From Merdibacter massiliensis (lineage in GTDB: Bacteria > Bacillota_I > Bacilli_A > Erysipelotrichales > Erysipelotrichaceae): a stretch of DNA of 64,000 bases. A model generated the notes under the pieces. It worked only from the letters and a program-made list of their open reading frames with translations, was not told where the DNA came from and did not search any database. The stretch is taken from positions 62,001 through 126,000 of the forward strand of contig NZ_LT699724.1 in NCBI RefSeq assembly GCF_900155395.1, read 5' to 3'. The position numbers were made by a program, and so were the translations under genes. Positions 17,195 through 26,890 of the stretch are shown here, one piece after another. Each line of letters starts with the position of its first letter. Within the stretch, counting starts at the first letter, position 1.

Positions 17195-19111
17195 ATGCTA
17201 CGAGGAAAAGTGAAAAAGAGAATTCGATGTATCTATCTATGTGCCATGTTGCTTTTTTCTTGTATCTTGTCAAAGTTAGGTTATGAACAGATCTTTCATC
17301 ATGATACGATCATGGAAAGGGCTTTTGAGTTATGGCAGCGCGATTTTGCTGTTGCGGGAATTCGCGGAAGCATTATTAGTGCAGATGGAACGATCCTGGC
17401 TCAAGATATGCCTGCATCTTCTATTGTCGTTGTTCCTTCACAGATTCAAGATCCCAAACAAGCCGCTGCCCAGCTTGCGGCCATCTTGCATGCAGATGAA
17501 ACAGAATTGTATGAAAAAATAACAAAAAAAGTTTCTACACAAAAATTACAGCCGGAAGGCCGGCAAATCGATGAAGAACAAGCGGCTGCAATCGAACAGT
17601 TGCAATTAGAGGGGGTATATCTCGTTAGAGATTCGCAGCGATATTATCCGAAAGGAAACTACTTGGGGCAAGTGCTCGGATTTACTGGTATAGATAATCA
17701 AGGATTAGCCGGTTTAGAATTGCAGTATGATGCGGTTTTAAAAGCGCAAAATGGATCGTTAAAGATCCCTTTTGATGCCAAAGGACAGAATGTTACTTTA
17801 TATGAAGAAACTTACAATGCCAGCGGAAATGGTTTGAATGTCATTTTGACGATTGATTCCCATATTCAAGATATCATGGAGCGCGAAATGACAAATTTGA
17901 TGGAACGTTATCAACCAAAACAGGCATTGGCAATAGCGATGAATCCTAACACAGGAGAAATATTAGGGATGATTTCCAAACCAGATTTTGATCCAAATCA
18001 TTATGAAGAGTATGATCAAAGCATCATCAACCGCAATTTGCCAATTTGGATGAGCTACGAACCAGGGTCGACCTTCAAATCTGTAACATTTGCAGCAGCA
18101 TTGGATTATAACTTATTCGATATGTTTAAGGATACTTATTTTGACAAAGGGTATGAAATAGTAGAAGGAGCCAGAATCAAGTCATGGAGAGCAGGAGGAC
18201 ACGGACTGCAAACATTTTTGCAAGTATTAGAAAATTCATCGAACCCAGGTTTTGTTGAAATTAGCCGCAGGCTGGGGATTGATCGATTATATACTTCGAT
18301 CCAGTCCTTTGGATTTGGAGAAAAAACAGGAGTCGATCTTCCAGGAGAAAGCAGCGGCATTCTTTTTGAAAAAGAAGCAATGGGGGAATTAGAGGCTGCG
18401 ACAACGGCTTTTGGACAAGGAATTGCAGTAACGCCTATTCAGCTTGTGTGTGCTTTTAGCTCCATTGTGAATGGCGGCACATTGTATACACCGCATATTA
18501 CCAAAGCATTTACAGATCCTATCAGCAATGACGTATTGTTGGAAGTAGGAACCCAAGCCAAACGCAAAGTCATTAGCGAGGAAACTAGTGAAAAGATGCG
18601 GTATGCATTAGAAAGTGTTGTTGCTAATGGCGGAGGAAAATCGGCATATATCAATGGATATCGCATTGGCGGAAAGACAGGTACTGCACAAAAAGCGGTG
18701 GATGGCGTATATATGGAAAATGAATATATCTTATCGTTCATTTCGGCAGCACCAATGGAAGACCCGCAAATCGTTATTTATGTTGCTGTAGATGCTCCGC
18801 AGAATGATGTGCAATATGGAGGTACTGTTGTTGCACCTGTTGTAAAAGCGATGTATGAAGATATTTTACCTTATATGGGTATTGAAAAGAATGAAGAGCA
18901 ATTGCCAAAAAAAATTGTTTGGCCTGAAACAGAAGCTGTCGTCATACAAGATTTTATTGGGATGAAGAAAGAGGAAGTGAAACAAGAGGGCATCAGTTTC
19001 GAATTTATTGGAGAAGGAAATACTGTCATAGATCAGCTTCCTTCACCAGGAGTGACGCTTACAGAAGAAGGAAAGGTGTGGATCTATCTTGGAGAAGATA
19101 CATTTAAATGA
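17195..19111 (+). CDS. Penicillin-binding protein 2 / FtsI-SpoVD-type transpeptidase with one PASTA domain
   Basis: This 638-residue class B PBP cross-links peptidoglycan at the septum or in the spore cortex. It has a short cytosolic tail, one membrane span near residues 9-27, a dimerisation domain, then the transpeptidase motifs: EPGSTFKS (SxxK, Ser292), NSSNPGF (SxN) near 347 and GGKTGTAQ (KTG, Lys494). A single PASTA repeat starts at IQDFIGMKKEEV near 588. Division FtsI and sporulation SpoVD cannot be separated from sequence alone. It overlaps murE by 23 bases and starts the cell-wall operon; no mraZ, rsmH or ftsL precede it. Confidence 0.9.
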   Translation: MLRGKVKKRIRCIYLCAMLLFSCILSKLGYEQIFHHDTIMERAFELWQRDFAVAGIRGSIISADGTILAQDMPASSIVVVPSQIQDPKQAAAQLAAILHADETELYEKITKKVSTQKLQPEGRQIDEEQAAAIEQLQLEGVYLVRDSQRYYPKGNYLGQVLGFTGIDNQGLAGLELQYDAVLKAQNGSLKIPFDAKGQNVTLYEETYNASGNGLNVILTIDSHIQDIMEREMTNLMERYQPKQALAIAMNPNTGEILGMISKPDFDPNHYEEYDQSIINRNLPIWMSYEPGSTFKSVTFAAALDYNLFDMFKDTYFDKGYEIVEGARIKSWRAGGHGLQTFLQVLENSSNPGFVEISRRLGIDRLYTSIQSFGFGEKTGVDLPGESSGILFEKEAMGELEAATTAFGQGIAVTPIQLVCAFSSIVNGGTLYTPHITKAFTDPISNDVLLEVGTQAKRKVISEETSEKMRYALESVVANGGGKSAYINGYRIGGKTGTAQKAVDGVYMENEYILSFISAAPMEDPQIVIYVAVDAPQNDVQYGGTVVAPVVKAMYEDILPYMGIEKNEEQLPKKIVWPETEAVVIQDFIGMKKEEVKQEGISFEFIGEGNTVIDQLPSPGVTLTEEGKVWIYLGEDTFK

Positions 19112-20501
19112 AGTCTTGCTCACATTCGGCATTGTGAGCCGGGATGATCGGCTGATCAAAGGTGTTCATGATGACAGCCGCTGTGTAAAAAAAGACTGGA
19201 TCTTTGTCGCGTATGATCAAAAAAGGGAAGCTTATATAGAGGAGGCTTTGTCAAAAGGTGCTGTTGTTTTCTGTACACACTCCTGTCCTTTCGATAATGT
19301 TTATGTCGTAACAAATGGAAAAGAGGCTTTGTATACACTGCTCCGCTTATATTATCCAAAGCTTTTTAGCAATATGGTCTATATAGGAATCACAGGAACA
19401 AATGGAAAATCAAGTACTGCTTATTTTCTTTATCAATGTTTATCTTGTCGTGAAAATTGTTTGTGGATCGGAACCCATCATGTCCTTTGCAAAAAATTCC
19501 AACAGGAAATTGCAAATACGACACCGTCATTGTGTACTTTGGTACAATTGATTGAAAAGGGACACCAGCATGGTGTGCATTGTGTCATCATGGAAGTAAG
19601 TTCACATGCAATCATGCAGGAGCGTATCCAAATCATTCGTTTTGATTATATCGTCTATACAAATATTACACGGGATCATCTGGATTATCATCTGTGTGAA
19701 GCTCATTATCGTTATGCTAAGTATCGTTTGCGGAAATATAAAAAAGAAACAGGGAAGATATTAGTGAACCATGAAGATCCGCATCTGAAAGATTTGTATC
19801 CTTTGATTGAGGGCAACTGTGTAACGTATGGTAAGAAAATGTCGCATTTTTGGCTTCATGATATTGTTGCAAGTGCAAGCGGTCTTCGATTTTTTTTAAA
19901 TGAGGTAAGTTACGTTACTAAGATCTGCGGTGATTTTCAAGCAGTCAACCTGAGCGCAGTGATTGCAGTTTGCCATTTGTTTGGAATGAATCAGGAGCAG
20001 ATCCAAACAGCAATTCGGCGACTGCAACCGCTGGAAGGGCGTTTGCAAAAGGTTTGGGAACATCCTTTTGCATTTGTTGATTATGCTCATACAGCAAGCG
20101 CCTGTTGTGCATTGTTTGAAAGCATACGAGCTTTTCCTCATGATCGCATCATTACAATAATCGGTTGCGGAGGAGAAAGAGATCAGGAAAAAAGAAAAGA
20201 AATCGGCTATATTGCAAGCATGAACAGCGATTTATGCATCTTCACCAGCGACAATCCCAGACGTGAACCTTTATCCCAAATATTTGCCATGATGTGTGCA
20301 CAAGTAAAAAACAATGTTATGATTTTTGAAGATCGAACATGTGCTATCAAATTTGCAGTGAAAAACAGTAGGAATGATGATATAATACTCGTTGTTGGCA
20401 AAGGCGATGAACGTTGGCAGAACATCAATGGAAAAGATTATCCGTTCGATGATGCCCAGGTGCTTCGCTGCGCGCTCAGGGAAAAGGAGGAACGTGCGTG
20501 A
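19089..20501 (+). CDS. murE: UDP-MurNAc-tripeptide synthetase
   Basis: The 470-residue Mur ligase adds the third residue of the peptidoglycan stem peptide. It has the substrate domain SRCVKKDWIFVA, the ATP loop ITGTNGKSSTAYF near residue 103, NITRDHLDYHL near 195 and the C-terminal TSDNPRREPL near 382. The DNPR motif is the signature of enzymes adding meso-diaminopimelate rather than lysine (family knowledge). The start is TTG 19089, inside the end of the PBP gene, with AAGGAAAGGTG about ten bases upstream. It sits before mraY in the operon. Confidence 0.9.
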   Translation: MEKIHLNEVLLTFGIVSRDDRLIKGVHDDSRCVKKDWIFVAYDQKREAYIEEALSKGAVVFCTHSCPFDNVYVVTNGKEALYTLLRLYYPKLFSNMVYIGITGTNGKSSTAYFLYQCLSCRENCLWIGTHHVLCKKFQQEIANTTPSLCTLVQLIEKGHQHGVHCVIMEVSSHAIMQERIQIIRFDYIVYTNITRDHLDYHLCEAHYRYAKYRLRKYKKETGKILVNHEDPHLKDLYPLIEGNCVTYGKKMSHFWLHDIVASASGLRFFLNEVSYVTKICGDFQAVNLSAVIAVCHLFGMNQEQIQTAIRRLQPLEGRLQKVWEHPFAFVDYAHTASACCALFESIRAFPHDRIITIIGCGGERDQEKRKEIGYIASMNSDLCIFTSDNPRREPLSQIFAMMCAQVKNNVMIFEDRTCAIKFAVKNSRNDDIILVVGKGDERWQNINGKDYPFDDAQVLRCALREKEERA

Positions 20502-21463
20502 TACAGCTAGATTTTTTAGTAGCGTTTATTGCATCTTTGGTCATAACTTTGCTGGTTATGCCAGGTGTGATTCGCTACTTACATAAAATTAAGTTTGGTC
20601 AGACAGAAAGAGAAGAAGGACTGGCCTCACACAAAGTGAAGAATGGAACACCAACGATGGGAGGACTCGTTTTTATCATTGTTCCTGTTCTGGTCTTTGC
20701 AATCTTACAATTGGATGCATTGCGGCAAAATAATATTCAGATTGTTATTTTGGCTTATTTGGGATACGGGTTGATTGGCTTCATCGATGATTATTTGATC
20801 GTAGTAAAGAAAAACAATGATGGTTTGAAACCTGGCGTGAAGTTTGCCATGCAGTCTGTATTGGCGGTTGTCTTCTTTTTATTGTATCAAGCATCTGCTT
20901 CTACAGAGATCATGATACCGATATTGGATATTCATTTTGATTTAGGTTGGTTTTATTTCTTTCTCGTGTTTATCATGTTTACTGCAGAAAGCAATGCGGT
21001 CAATTTAACCGATGGTTTGGACGGCCTTTGTGCTGGTGTCAGCATCATTGCCCTGTTTCCGTATGTGATCTTTTCATTACTGCAAGGAAATCGATCGCTA
21101 GCTGTATTGTTGCTTTGTATAATTGGTGCTTTATTAGGATATCTTCGCTTTAATTTACATCCGGCAAAAATCTTTATGGGCGATACAGGATCGCTGGCTC
21201 TTGGGGGATTATTGGCTGCTGTAGCCATGGTAACCAAAGAAGAACTGTTATTGATCATGATTGGCGGCGTTTTCGTGATAGAAGTATTATCTGTTGTGAT
21301 ACAGGTTACTTATTTCAAAAGGACAGGGAAACGTGTCTTTAAGATGGCTCCGATTCATCATCATTTTGAGATGTGCGGCATGAAAGAAACAAAAGTAGTG
21401 AGCATGTTTTGGGGGATTGGCCTCATACTTGCATTGATCGGTTTATTTTTGGGGGTGATGTGA
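20498..21463 (+). CDS. mraY: Phospho-N-acetylmuramoyl-pentapeptide transferase
   Basis: The 321-residue polytopic enzyme moves phospho-MurNAc-pentapeptide onto undecaprenyl phosphate, forming lipid I. It has about ten membrane spans and the signatures KNGTPTMGGLVFI, GFIDDYLIV, NAVNLTDGLDGL, FMGDTGSLALGG and MAPIHHHFEMCGMKE. GTG 20498 overlaps the murE stop and follows AAAAGGAGG. Confidence 0.95.
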   Translation: MIQLDFLVAFIASLVITLLVMPGVIRYLHKIKFGQTEREEGLASHKVKNGTPTMGGLVFIIVPVLVFAILQLDALRQNNIQIVILAYLGYGLIGFIDDYLIVVKKNNDGLKPGVKFAMQSVLAVVFFLLYQASASTEIMIPILDIHFDLGWFYFFLVFIMFTAESNAVNLTDGLDGLCAGVSIIALFPYVIFSLLQGNRSLAVLLLCIIGALLGYLRFNLHPAKIFMGDTGSLALGGLLAAVAMVTKEELLLIMIGGVFVIEVLSVVIQVTYFKRTGKRVFKMAPIHHHFEMCGMKETKVVSMFWGIGLILALIGLFLGVM

Positions 21464-21464
21464 T

Positions 21465-22769
21465 ATGGCAGAAGTATTGGTGATTGGAGCAGCACGCAGC
21501 GGAATGGCAGCTGCAAAACTACTGAAAAAGCACGGCTATCAAGTCACATTGACGGATAGCCAAATACTGGATAATAAAAAAGAACTAGAAGATGATGGGA
21601 TTTTGGTTGTAGATGGCGGACATCCAGAATGGCTGAAAGAAAAAAGTTGGGATTTTATCGTAAAGAATCCAGGAATTCCTTATCGTGTGCCGATCGTGAA
21701 AGCTTTTGTGGAAAAAAAGGTACCGATCTATACAGAAATTGAGATCGGGTATCGGTTTGCAAAACATTTTCGTTATGGTGCTGTAACTGGAACGAACGGA
21801 AAGACGACCATTACTTCTTTACTTTATGCTATGTTACAAAGAAAAGGAAATGCTCTGGTGGCAGGCAATATCGGCTATCCATTATGCGAATGGGCGGACC
21901 GTTATGAAGAAACAGAGAAAGATGTGGCAATCGAATTAAGCAATTTCCAGTTGCTGGGCATGGAGCAGTTCCGTCCTTGTGTCAGTGTCGTATGTAATCT
22001 GGCACCGGATCATTTAGATTATATGGATAGTTTAGAGGCTTATTATTCAAGCAAGATGCGAATCTATCAAAGCACGCAAGCAGATGATTGGTTTTTGCGC
22101 AATGTAGATGATCCCCTTATCATGCAATATGCAGTACATATACCTTGTCAGATCATTGATTTTTCAATGAAAAGGACAGATGTCGATCTGTATCAAAAAG
22201 ATGGGAAAGTGTGGTTGCATGATCAGATGCTGTTTGCCATTGATACATTGAAAATCGTAGGAGAGTATAATGTATGCAATGCGATGATCGCAGCTTGCAT
22301 GGCATATCGCATGGGTGTTTCCCTTTCAGATATTCGAGAAGTTTGCGCAACTTTTACACCGGTAGAACACCGCTTGGAATATTTAGGAGAAAAAGACGGG
22401 GTGCGTTTCTATAATGACTCTAAAGCTACAAATACACATGCCGTAGCTGCAGCGCTGTCTTCTTTTCCAAAAAATATCATCTTATTGGCCGGGGGCCATG
22501 ATAAAGGTATTCCTTTTGATGACCTCAAACGTTTTGACGGCCGTGTAAAATTATGCGTATCTTTTGGTGAAACGAAAGATAAGTTTAAGGATGTATTCAC
22601 AAACTGTATCGTGCATGAAACGATGAAAGAAGCATTGGATGAGGCTTGCAAGCAGGCTTGCTCTGGTGATATCATCTTATTGTCGCCTGCTTGTTCTAGT
22701 TATGATCAATTTCATAATTATGAAGAGCGGGGACGTATATTTAAAGAAATGGTGCAGGCCATTCTGTAG
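21465..22769 (+). CDS. murD: UDP-N-acetylmuramoylalanine--D-glutamate ligase
   Basis: The 434-residue cytosolic ligase adds D-Glu to UDP-MurNAc-L-Ala. The Rossmann-like start VLVIGAARSGMAAAKLL, ATP loop VTGTNGKTTITSLLY near residue 108, NLAPDHLDYMD and the FYNDSKATNTHA and LLAGGHDKG segments identify MurD. It begins one base after mraY and is followed by uppP. Confidence 0.95.
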   Translation: MAEVLVIGAARSGMAAAKLLKKHGYQVTLTDSQILDNKKELEDDGILVVDGGHPEWLKEKSWDFIVKNPGIPYRVPIVKAFVEKKVPIYTEIEIGYRFAKHFRYGAVTGTNGKTTITSLLYAMLQRKGNALVAGNIGYPLCEWADRYEETEKDVAIELSNFQLLGMEQFRPCVSVVCNLAPDHLDYMDSLEAYYSSKMRIYQSTQADDWFLRNVDDPLIMQYAVHIPCQIIDFSMKRTDVDLYQKDGKVWLHDQMLFAIDTLKIVGEYNVCNAMIAACMAYRMGVSLSDIREVCATFTPVEHRLEYLGEKDGVRFYNDSKATNTHAVAAALSSFPKNIILLAGGHDKGIPFDDLKRFDGRVKLCVSFGETKDKFKDVFTNCIVHETMKEALDEACKQACSGDIILLSPACSSYDQFHNYEERGRIFKEMVQAIL

Positions 22770-22783
22770 AAGGGAGCTCTATC

Positions 22784-23614
22784 ATGGATATTATTGAATT
22801 AATCAAATCGATCCTGTATGGAATCGTAGAAGGTATCACGGAATGGCTGCCAATCAGTTCGACAGGGCACATGATCTTGTTGGAAGAGATCATGCCGATG
22901 AAGGTAAGCGAACATTTTTGGGAGATGTTCCTTGTCGTCGTTCAATTAGGTGCTATTCTGGCTGTAGTATTGCTGTATTGGAAAAAATTGTTTCCTTTCA
23001 ATTTCAAAAATAAAAATCGGCCTTTTTTGCGTTATGACATATTCGTGCTGTGGTTTAAGATCTTAGTTGCCTGTATTCCCGCAGCAGTTGTCGGTTTACT
23101 GTTCGATGATTGGCTGAATGAGCATTTATACAATTCTATCGTCGTTGCAATCATGCTGATCTTAGTAGGTATTGCTTTCATATTGTTAGAAAGCCGTAAT
23201 CGTTATCAACGTTCGCGTGTTACTGCATTATCGCAAATAACATATCGGGATGCTTTGATCATTGGTTTCTTTCAGTTAATAGCTGCTATTTTTCCAGGTA
23301 CTTCTCGTTCGGGAGCAACTATTTTAGGCGCTTTAATGATCGGTATCAGCAGAACAGTTGCAGCAGAATTTACTTTCTTTTTGGCAATTCCGGTCATGTT
23401 TGGCGCAAGTTTATTGAAGCTTGTTAAATTTGGATTTGCTTTTAGTACAATGGAATTTCTGATTTTGCTGATCGGCATGCTGACAGCATTTATCGTATCT
23501 GTCATCGTTATTCGCTTCTTGATGGCTTACATCAAAAAACATGACTTTAAGATCTTTGGCTATTATCGTATCGTGCTTGGCGTGATCGTATTGCTATATT
23601 TTCTGATATTTTAA
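22784..23614 (+). CDS. uppP: Undecaprenyl-diphosphatase
   Basis: The 276-residue BacA-type membrane phosphatase recycles undecaprenyl pyrophosphate to the monophosphate carrier used by MraY. The signatures are EGITEWLPISSTGHMIL near residue 18 and FPGTSRSGATILGALMIG near 172, with seven to eight hydrophobic spans. It follows murD by 14 bases with an AAGGGAGC site, placing lipid-carrier recycling in the same transcript as lipid I synthesis. Confidence 0.95.
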   Translation: MDIIELIKSILYGIVEGITEWLPISSTGHMILLEEIMPMKVSEHFWEMFLVVVQLGAILAVVLLYWKKLFPFNFKNKNRPFLRYDIFVLWFKILVACIPAAVVGLLFDDWLNEHLYNSIVVAIMLILVGIAFILLESRNRYQRSRVTALSQITYRDALIIGFFQLIAAIFPGTSRSGATILGALMIGISRTVAAEFTFFLAIPVMFGASLLKLVKFGFAFSTMEFLILLIGMLTAFIVSVIVIRFLMAYIKKHDFKIFGYYRIVLGVIVLLYFLIF

Positions 23615-23617
23615 AAA

Positions 23618-23671
23618 ATGACGGCTGTTTGGTATGATCCAGAATTCTGGAAACATACCGACTGCCGTCAT
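23618..23671. terminator. Long bidirectional terminator between uppP and trpS
   Basis: A near-continuous inverted repeat over 54 bases: ATGACGGC/GCCGTCAT at the ends, TTGGTATG/CATACCGA inside, and CCAGAATTCTGG at the centre. A-runs and T-rich sequence on the two sides allow it to work for both convergent genes. Confidence 0.85.
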
Positions 23672-23674
23672 CTT

Positions 23675-24664
23675 TTATTTTAAAATTTGAAATCCGATTT
23701 TCTTTTTTACTTTTTGTAATTTCTTTTCAGCTATTCGGCTTGCTTTCTCATTGCCTTTGCGTAAAATCTCATCAATTTGTCCACTGGCAATGATCGAACG
23801 GTAACGTTCTTGCAGATCACTCAGGAATTGATATACGACCTCGCCAACTTCTTTTTTCAGTACTCCATATCCTTTTCCTTGATAACGGGAAACAATGGAA
23901 TCAATGGATTCTCCGCTAAGAGAAGTCAAGATCGTCAATAAATTGGATACACCTGGCTGATTGATCGGATCATATTGAACGATGCCGATGGAATCAGTGA
24001 CTGCAGATTTAATTTTATTGCGGGCTTGTGCTGGATCATCCAGCAAATTGATCGTTCCTTTTGGGTTTGCTTCTGACTTGCTCATCTTTTTTGTCGGATT
24101 CTGCAGGGAATAGATCTTCGCCCCTACTTTTGGAGTTAACGGTTCAGGAAGTTTGAAGATATCTCCATAACGATGATTGAACCGTTCAGCTAAGTTGCGT
24201 GCTAATTCTACGTGTTGTTTTTGATCGACACCTACCGGAACAAAATCTGCATCGTACATCAAGATGTCTGCGGCCATTAAACACGGATAGGTAAACAATC
24301 CTGCTGTGATTCCTGTTTCTCCTTTTGCAGTTTTATCTTTATATTGTGTCATACGCTGTAATTCTCCCATATAGGAATGGCAGGTCATGATCCATCCTAA
24401 TTCAGCGTGTTGATGGACGTCACTTTGCAAGAATAAAGTTACTTTTTCGGGATCTAAGCCGCATGCCAGATATAAAGCAATCAGATCTTTGGTATTCTGC
24501 TTTAGTTCTTTTGGATCAACTGTAATGGTGATGGCATGTAAATTGGCAATGAAGATATACATATCATATTCATCCTGATACTGAATAAACTGACGTATGG
24601 CCCCAATATAATTTCCTAGTGTCAGACGACCAGTTGGCTTGATGCCACTTAACATCGTTTGCAT
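23675..24664 (-). CDS. trpS: Tryptophanyl-tRNA synthetase
   Basis: A 329-residue class I aminoacyl-tRNA synthetase that charges tRNA-Trp. The HIGH-like element is SGIKPTGRLTLGNYIGA near residue 6 (TLGN) and the KMSKS loop is KKMSKSEAN near 193. GVDQKQHVELARNLAERFN and LMAADILMYDADFVPVG are typical of the enzyme. The start follows TTAGGAGGTAA and lies downstream of a T-box leader that reads the tryptophan codon. Confidence 0.95.
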   Translation of the reverse strand: MQTMLSGIKPTGRLTLGNYIGAIRQFIQYQDEYDMYIFIANLHAITITVDPKELKQNTKDLIALYLACGLDPEKVTLFLQSDVHQHAELGWIMTCHSYMGELQRMTQYKDKTAKGETGITAGLFTYPCLMAADILMYDADFVPVGVDQKQHVELARNLAERFNHRYGDIFKLPEPLTPKVGAKIYSLQNPTKKMSKSEANPKGTINLLDDPAQARNKIKSAVTDSIGIVQYDPINQPGVSNLLTILTSLSGESIDSIVSRYQGKGYGVLKKEVGEVVYQFLSDLQERYRSIIASGQIDEILRKGNEKASRIAEKKLQKVKKKIGFQILK

Positions 24665-24682
24665 AATATATTACCTCCTAAA

Positions 24683-24888
24683 ATAAAAAAGCCCTTTTTA
24701 CAGGGACGTAAAATACGCGGTACCACCCAGCTTATCGCTTGATCAGCAATCACTCCAGCTGTATTGGTGCCACCAGGATCTGCTCAAAAGTTCCAATTCG
24801 TTGTTTTCTGTTCATCTGTTTTCACCTGCCACAGACTCTCTAAAGAAGGGAGAAAATAACTACTCATTCTTTCTCTTTGTAAATCCAT
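24683..24888 (-). promoter_or_regulatory. T-box riboswitch of trpS
   Basis: The minus-strand leader contains the conserved T-box core AGCTGGGTGGTACCGCG (around 24732-24716), an upstream stem region with a TGG codon in GAATTGGAAC as a plausible tryptophan specifier, and a terminator GTCCCTGTAAAAAGGGC followed by T residues (around 24708-24685). T-boxes bind uncharged tRNA and then permit read-through, so trpS is expressed when charged tRNA-Trp is scarce. Confidence 0.85.
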
Positions 24889-24892
24889 TTCA

Positions 24893-24921
24893 ATCATACA
24901 ACGAAATGAATTTGTTAGCAA
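24893..24921 (-). promoter_or_regulatory. Promoter of the trpS T-box transcript
   Basis: On the minus strand TTGCTA (24921-24916) and TATGAT (24898-24893) are 17 bases apart, just before the T-box leader. Confidence 0.7.
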
Positions 24922-24991
24922 GTGTAAAAAAATTTTATACCTTTTATGAATGGAATAGGGTATAATAAACGATAGAGGAGTGTGATGAAAA

Positions 24992-25420
24992 ATGATAATT
25001 TTATATACATCACCCGGATGTGCAAGTTGCCGCAAAGCAAAGCAGTGGTTGAAGGATAATCAGCTTCCCTTTGTTGAAAAGAATATATTTACAACAATGT
25101 TGAAGGAAGATGAAATCAAATATCTGTTATCTCGATGTGAAAATGGTACAGAGGATATCATATCCGTGCGATCGAAAGCATTTCAACAGTTAGATTGCGA
25201 CATTGATGATCTGTCTGTTTCCCGTTTGGTCGAAATCGTGAAAAAAAGCCCTTCGATCTTGAAGCGTCCTATTATGATTTCTGAAAAGAATATGGTGGTA
25301 GGATATGATGATGACGAAATTACGGCAATGGTGCCGCAGGCGTTGCGTAATGTCGTAGAATCGACATGTAATGAGTCATGCCCCAATTATCCGGTATGCG
25401 GAAAAGTCCGTGCTTGTTAG
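24992..25420 (+). CDS. Spx/ArsC-family regulator with a cysteine-rich tail
   Basis: The 142-residue protein has the thioredoxin-like Spx/ArsC fold: N-terminal LYTSPGCASCRKAKQWL with the redox CxxC near residues 10-13, and LKRPIMISEKNMVVGYDDDE with the RPI element near 92. Spx proteins bind the RNA polymerase alpha subunit and switch on thiol-stress genes. Beyond the usual end near residue 125 it carries a tail with four cysteines (C-x3-C-x5-C-x5-C). TATAAT lies at 24961-24966, divergent from the trpS promoter, and a terminator follows. Confidence 0.8.
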   Translation: MIILYTSPGCASCRKAKQWLKDNQLPFVEKNIFTTMLKEDEIKYLLSRCENGTEDIISVRSKAFQQLDCDIDDLSVSRLVEIVKKSPSILKRPIMISEKNMVVGYDDDEITAMVPQALRNVVESTCNESCPNYPVCGKVRAC

Positions 25421-25443
25421 CTGTCTTCTGACAGCTTTTTTTA
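25419..25443 (+). terminator. Terminator of the Spx-like gene
   Basis: AGCTGTC (25419-25425), loop TTCT, GACAGCT (25430-25436), then a T-run. Confidence 0.9.
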
Positions 25444-25495
25444 TCCTTTATACAATGATGTCGAAATGTGCTATGATAAAGCAAAGGTGATCAAA

Positions 25496-26815
25496 ATGCA
25501 ACAAGGTACATTATTTACATCGCAGATGAATGAACCATTAGCAAATCGCATGCGTCCTCAGACATTGGATGAATATGTCGGACAGCAGCATTTAGTTGGT
25601 AAAGGGAAGATATTACGTCAATTGATAGAAAATGATCTTGTTCCCTCCATGATATTCTGGGGCCCTCCTGGAGTAGGGAAAACTACATTAGCCAGGATCA
25701 TTGCCCATCAGACGAAAGCATCTTTCATTAATTTCAGTGCAGTGACCAGCGGGATCAAAGAAATTAAAACAGTGATGAAACAAGCTCAGGAAAGTCTTCA
25801 GCTGCATGAAAGAACAATCGTATTTGTAGATGAGATACATCGATTTAATAAAGCGCAGCAGGATGCTTTTTTACCTTATGTGGAAAACGGCAGCATCATA
25901 TTGATAGGAGCAACGACAGAAAATCCTTCCTTTGAGATCAACTCGGCTTTATTATCACGCTGCAAAGTATTTGTTTTGCAGGCATTGTCTGAAAAAGATC
26001 TTTATCAGCTTTTGCAACATGCCTTACATGCTGAAAATGGATTTGGCAATCAAAAAATCATCATAGAGGATGGATGTATTGAAATGATTGCTGCCTTTAG
26101 TGCAGGGGATGCACGCACGGCATTAAATACACTGGAAATGGCGGTGTTGAATGCAGTAGAAGTTGAAGGTAACTTGACTGTGAATAAAGAATTGATCGAA
26201 CAAGTGACCGCTTGTAAATCTTTCTTATATGACAAAAAGGGAGAAGAACATTATAATTTGATCAGCGCGCTTCATAAGTCCATGCGGAACAGTGATACAC
26301 AGGCTGCTATCTATTGGTTAGCCAGAATGTTAGAAGCTGGTGAAGATGCGCTTTATATTGCCCGCCGATTAGTTCGCTTTGCAAGTGAAGATGTAGGGAT
26401 GGCAGACAGCCGGGCTCTAGAAATCTGTATTGCTGCTTATCAGGCTTGTCATTATATTGGAATGCCGGAATGTAGCGTCCATCTGACACATGCAGTGACG
26501 TATTTATCTTTGGCTCCAAAATCAAACGCTTTATATAGGGCATATGAGAAAGCAAAGAAGGATGCATATGCAACGATGAAAGAGCCGGTACCGCTGCACA
26601 TTCGCAATGCAGTGACTTCTTTGATGAAAGATCTCCATTATGGGCAAGGTTATCGCTATGCACACGATGAAGAAAATGCTATTACAGACATGGAATGTCT
26701 GCCACCAGCTTTACAGGGTCATCTTTACTATGAACCTACAAGTTATGGCAGTGAAGAAAAGGTCAGAAGACGGATGCAGCAGCTGGAAATGCTGCGACAC
26801 GCAAAAAAGAAATAA
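25496..26815 (+). CDS. rarA: Replication-associated recombination protein A (AAA+ ATPase)
   Basis: The 439-residue AAA+ protein (RarA/MgsA/Mgs1) acts at stalled forks. It has LANRMRPQTLDEYVGQQHLV at the N-terminus, Walker A WGPPGVGKTT near residue 56, Walker B VFVDEIHRFNKAQQD near 105, sensor GATTENPSFEINSALLSR and the C-terminal tetramerisation region with RLVRFASEDVGMAD. ATG 25496 follows AAAGGTGATC; the frame is open ten codons further upstream but without a better site. Confidence 0.9.
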   Translation: MQQGTLFTSQMNEPLANRMRPQTLDEYVGQQHLVGKGKILRQLIENDLVPSMIFWGPPGVGKTTLARIIAHQTKASFINFSAVTSGIKEIKTVMKQAQESLQLHERTIVFVDEIHRFNKAQQDAFLPYVENGSIILIGATTENPSFEINSALLSRCKVFVLQALSEKDLYQLLQHALHAENGFGNQKIIIEDGCIEMIAAFSAGDARTALNTLEMAVLNAVEVEGNLTVNKELIEQVTACKSFLYDKKGEEHYNLISALHKSMRNSDTQAAIYWLARMLEAGEDALYIARRLVRFASEDVGMADSRALEICIAAYQACHYIGMPECSVHLTHAVTYLSLAPKSNALYRAYEKAKKDAYATMKEPVPLHIRNAVTSLMKDLHYGQGYRYAHDEENAITDMECLPPALQGHLYYEPTSYGSEEKVRRRMQQLEMLRHAKKK

Positions 26816-26890
26816 AGAAGCAAACGTTTTCATATTCTGTTTAAATATATAAAAATGATGTATAATGAAAATGAAAAAGGAGGGATCTCT

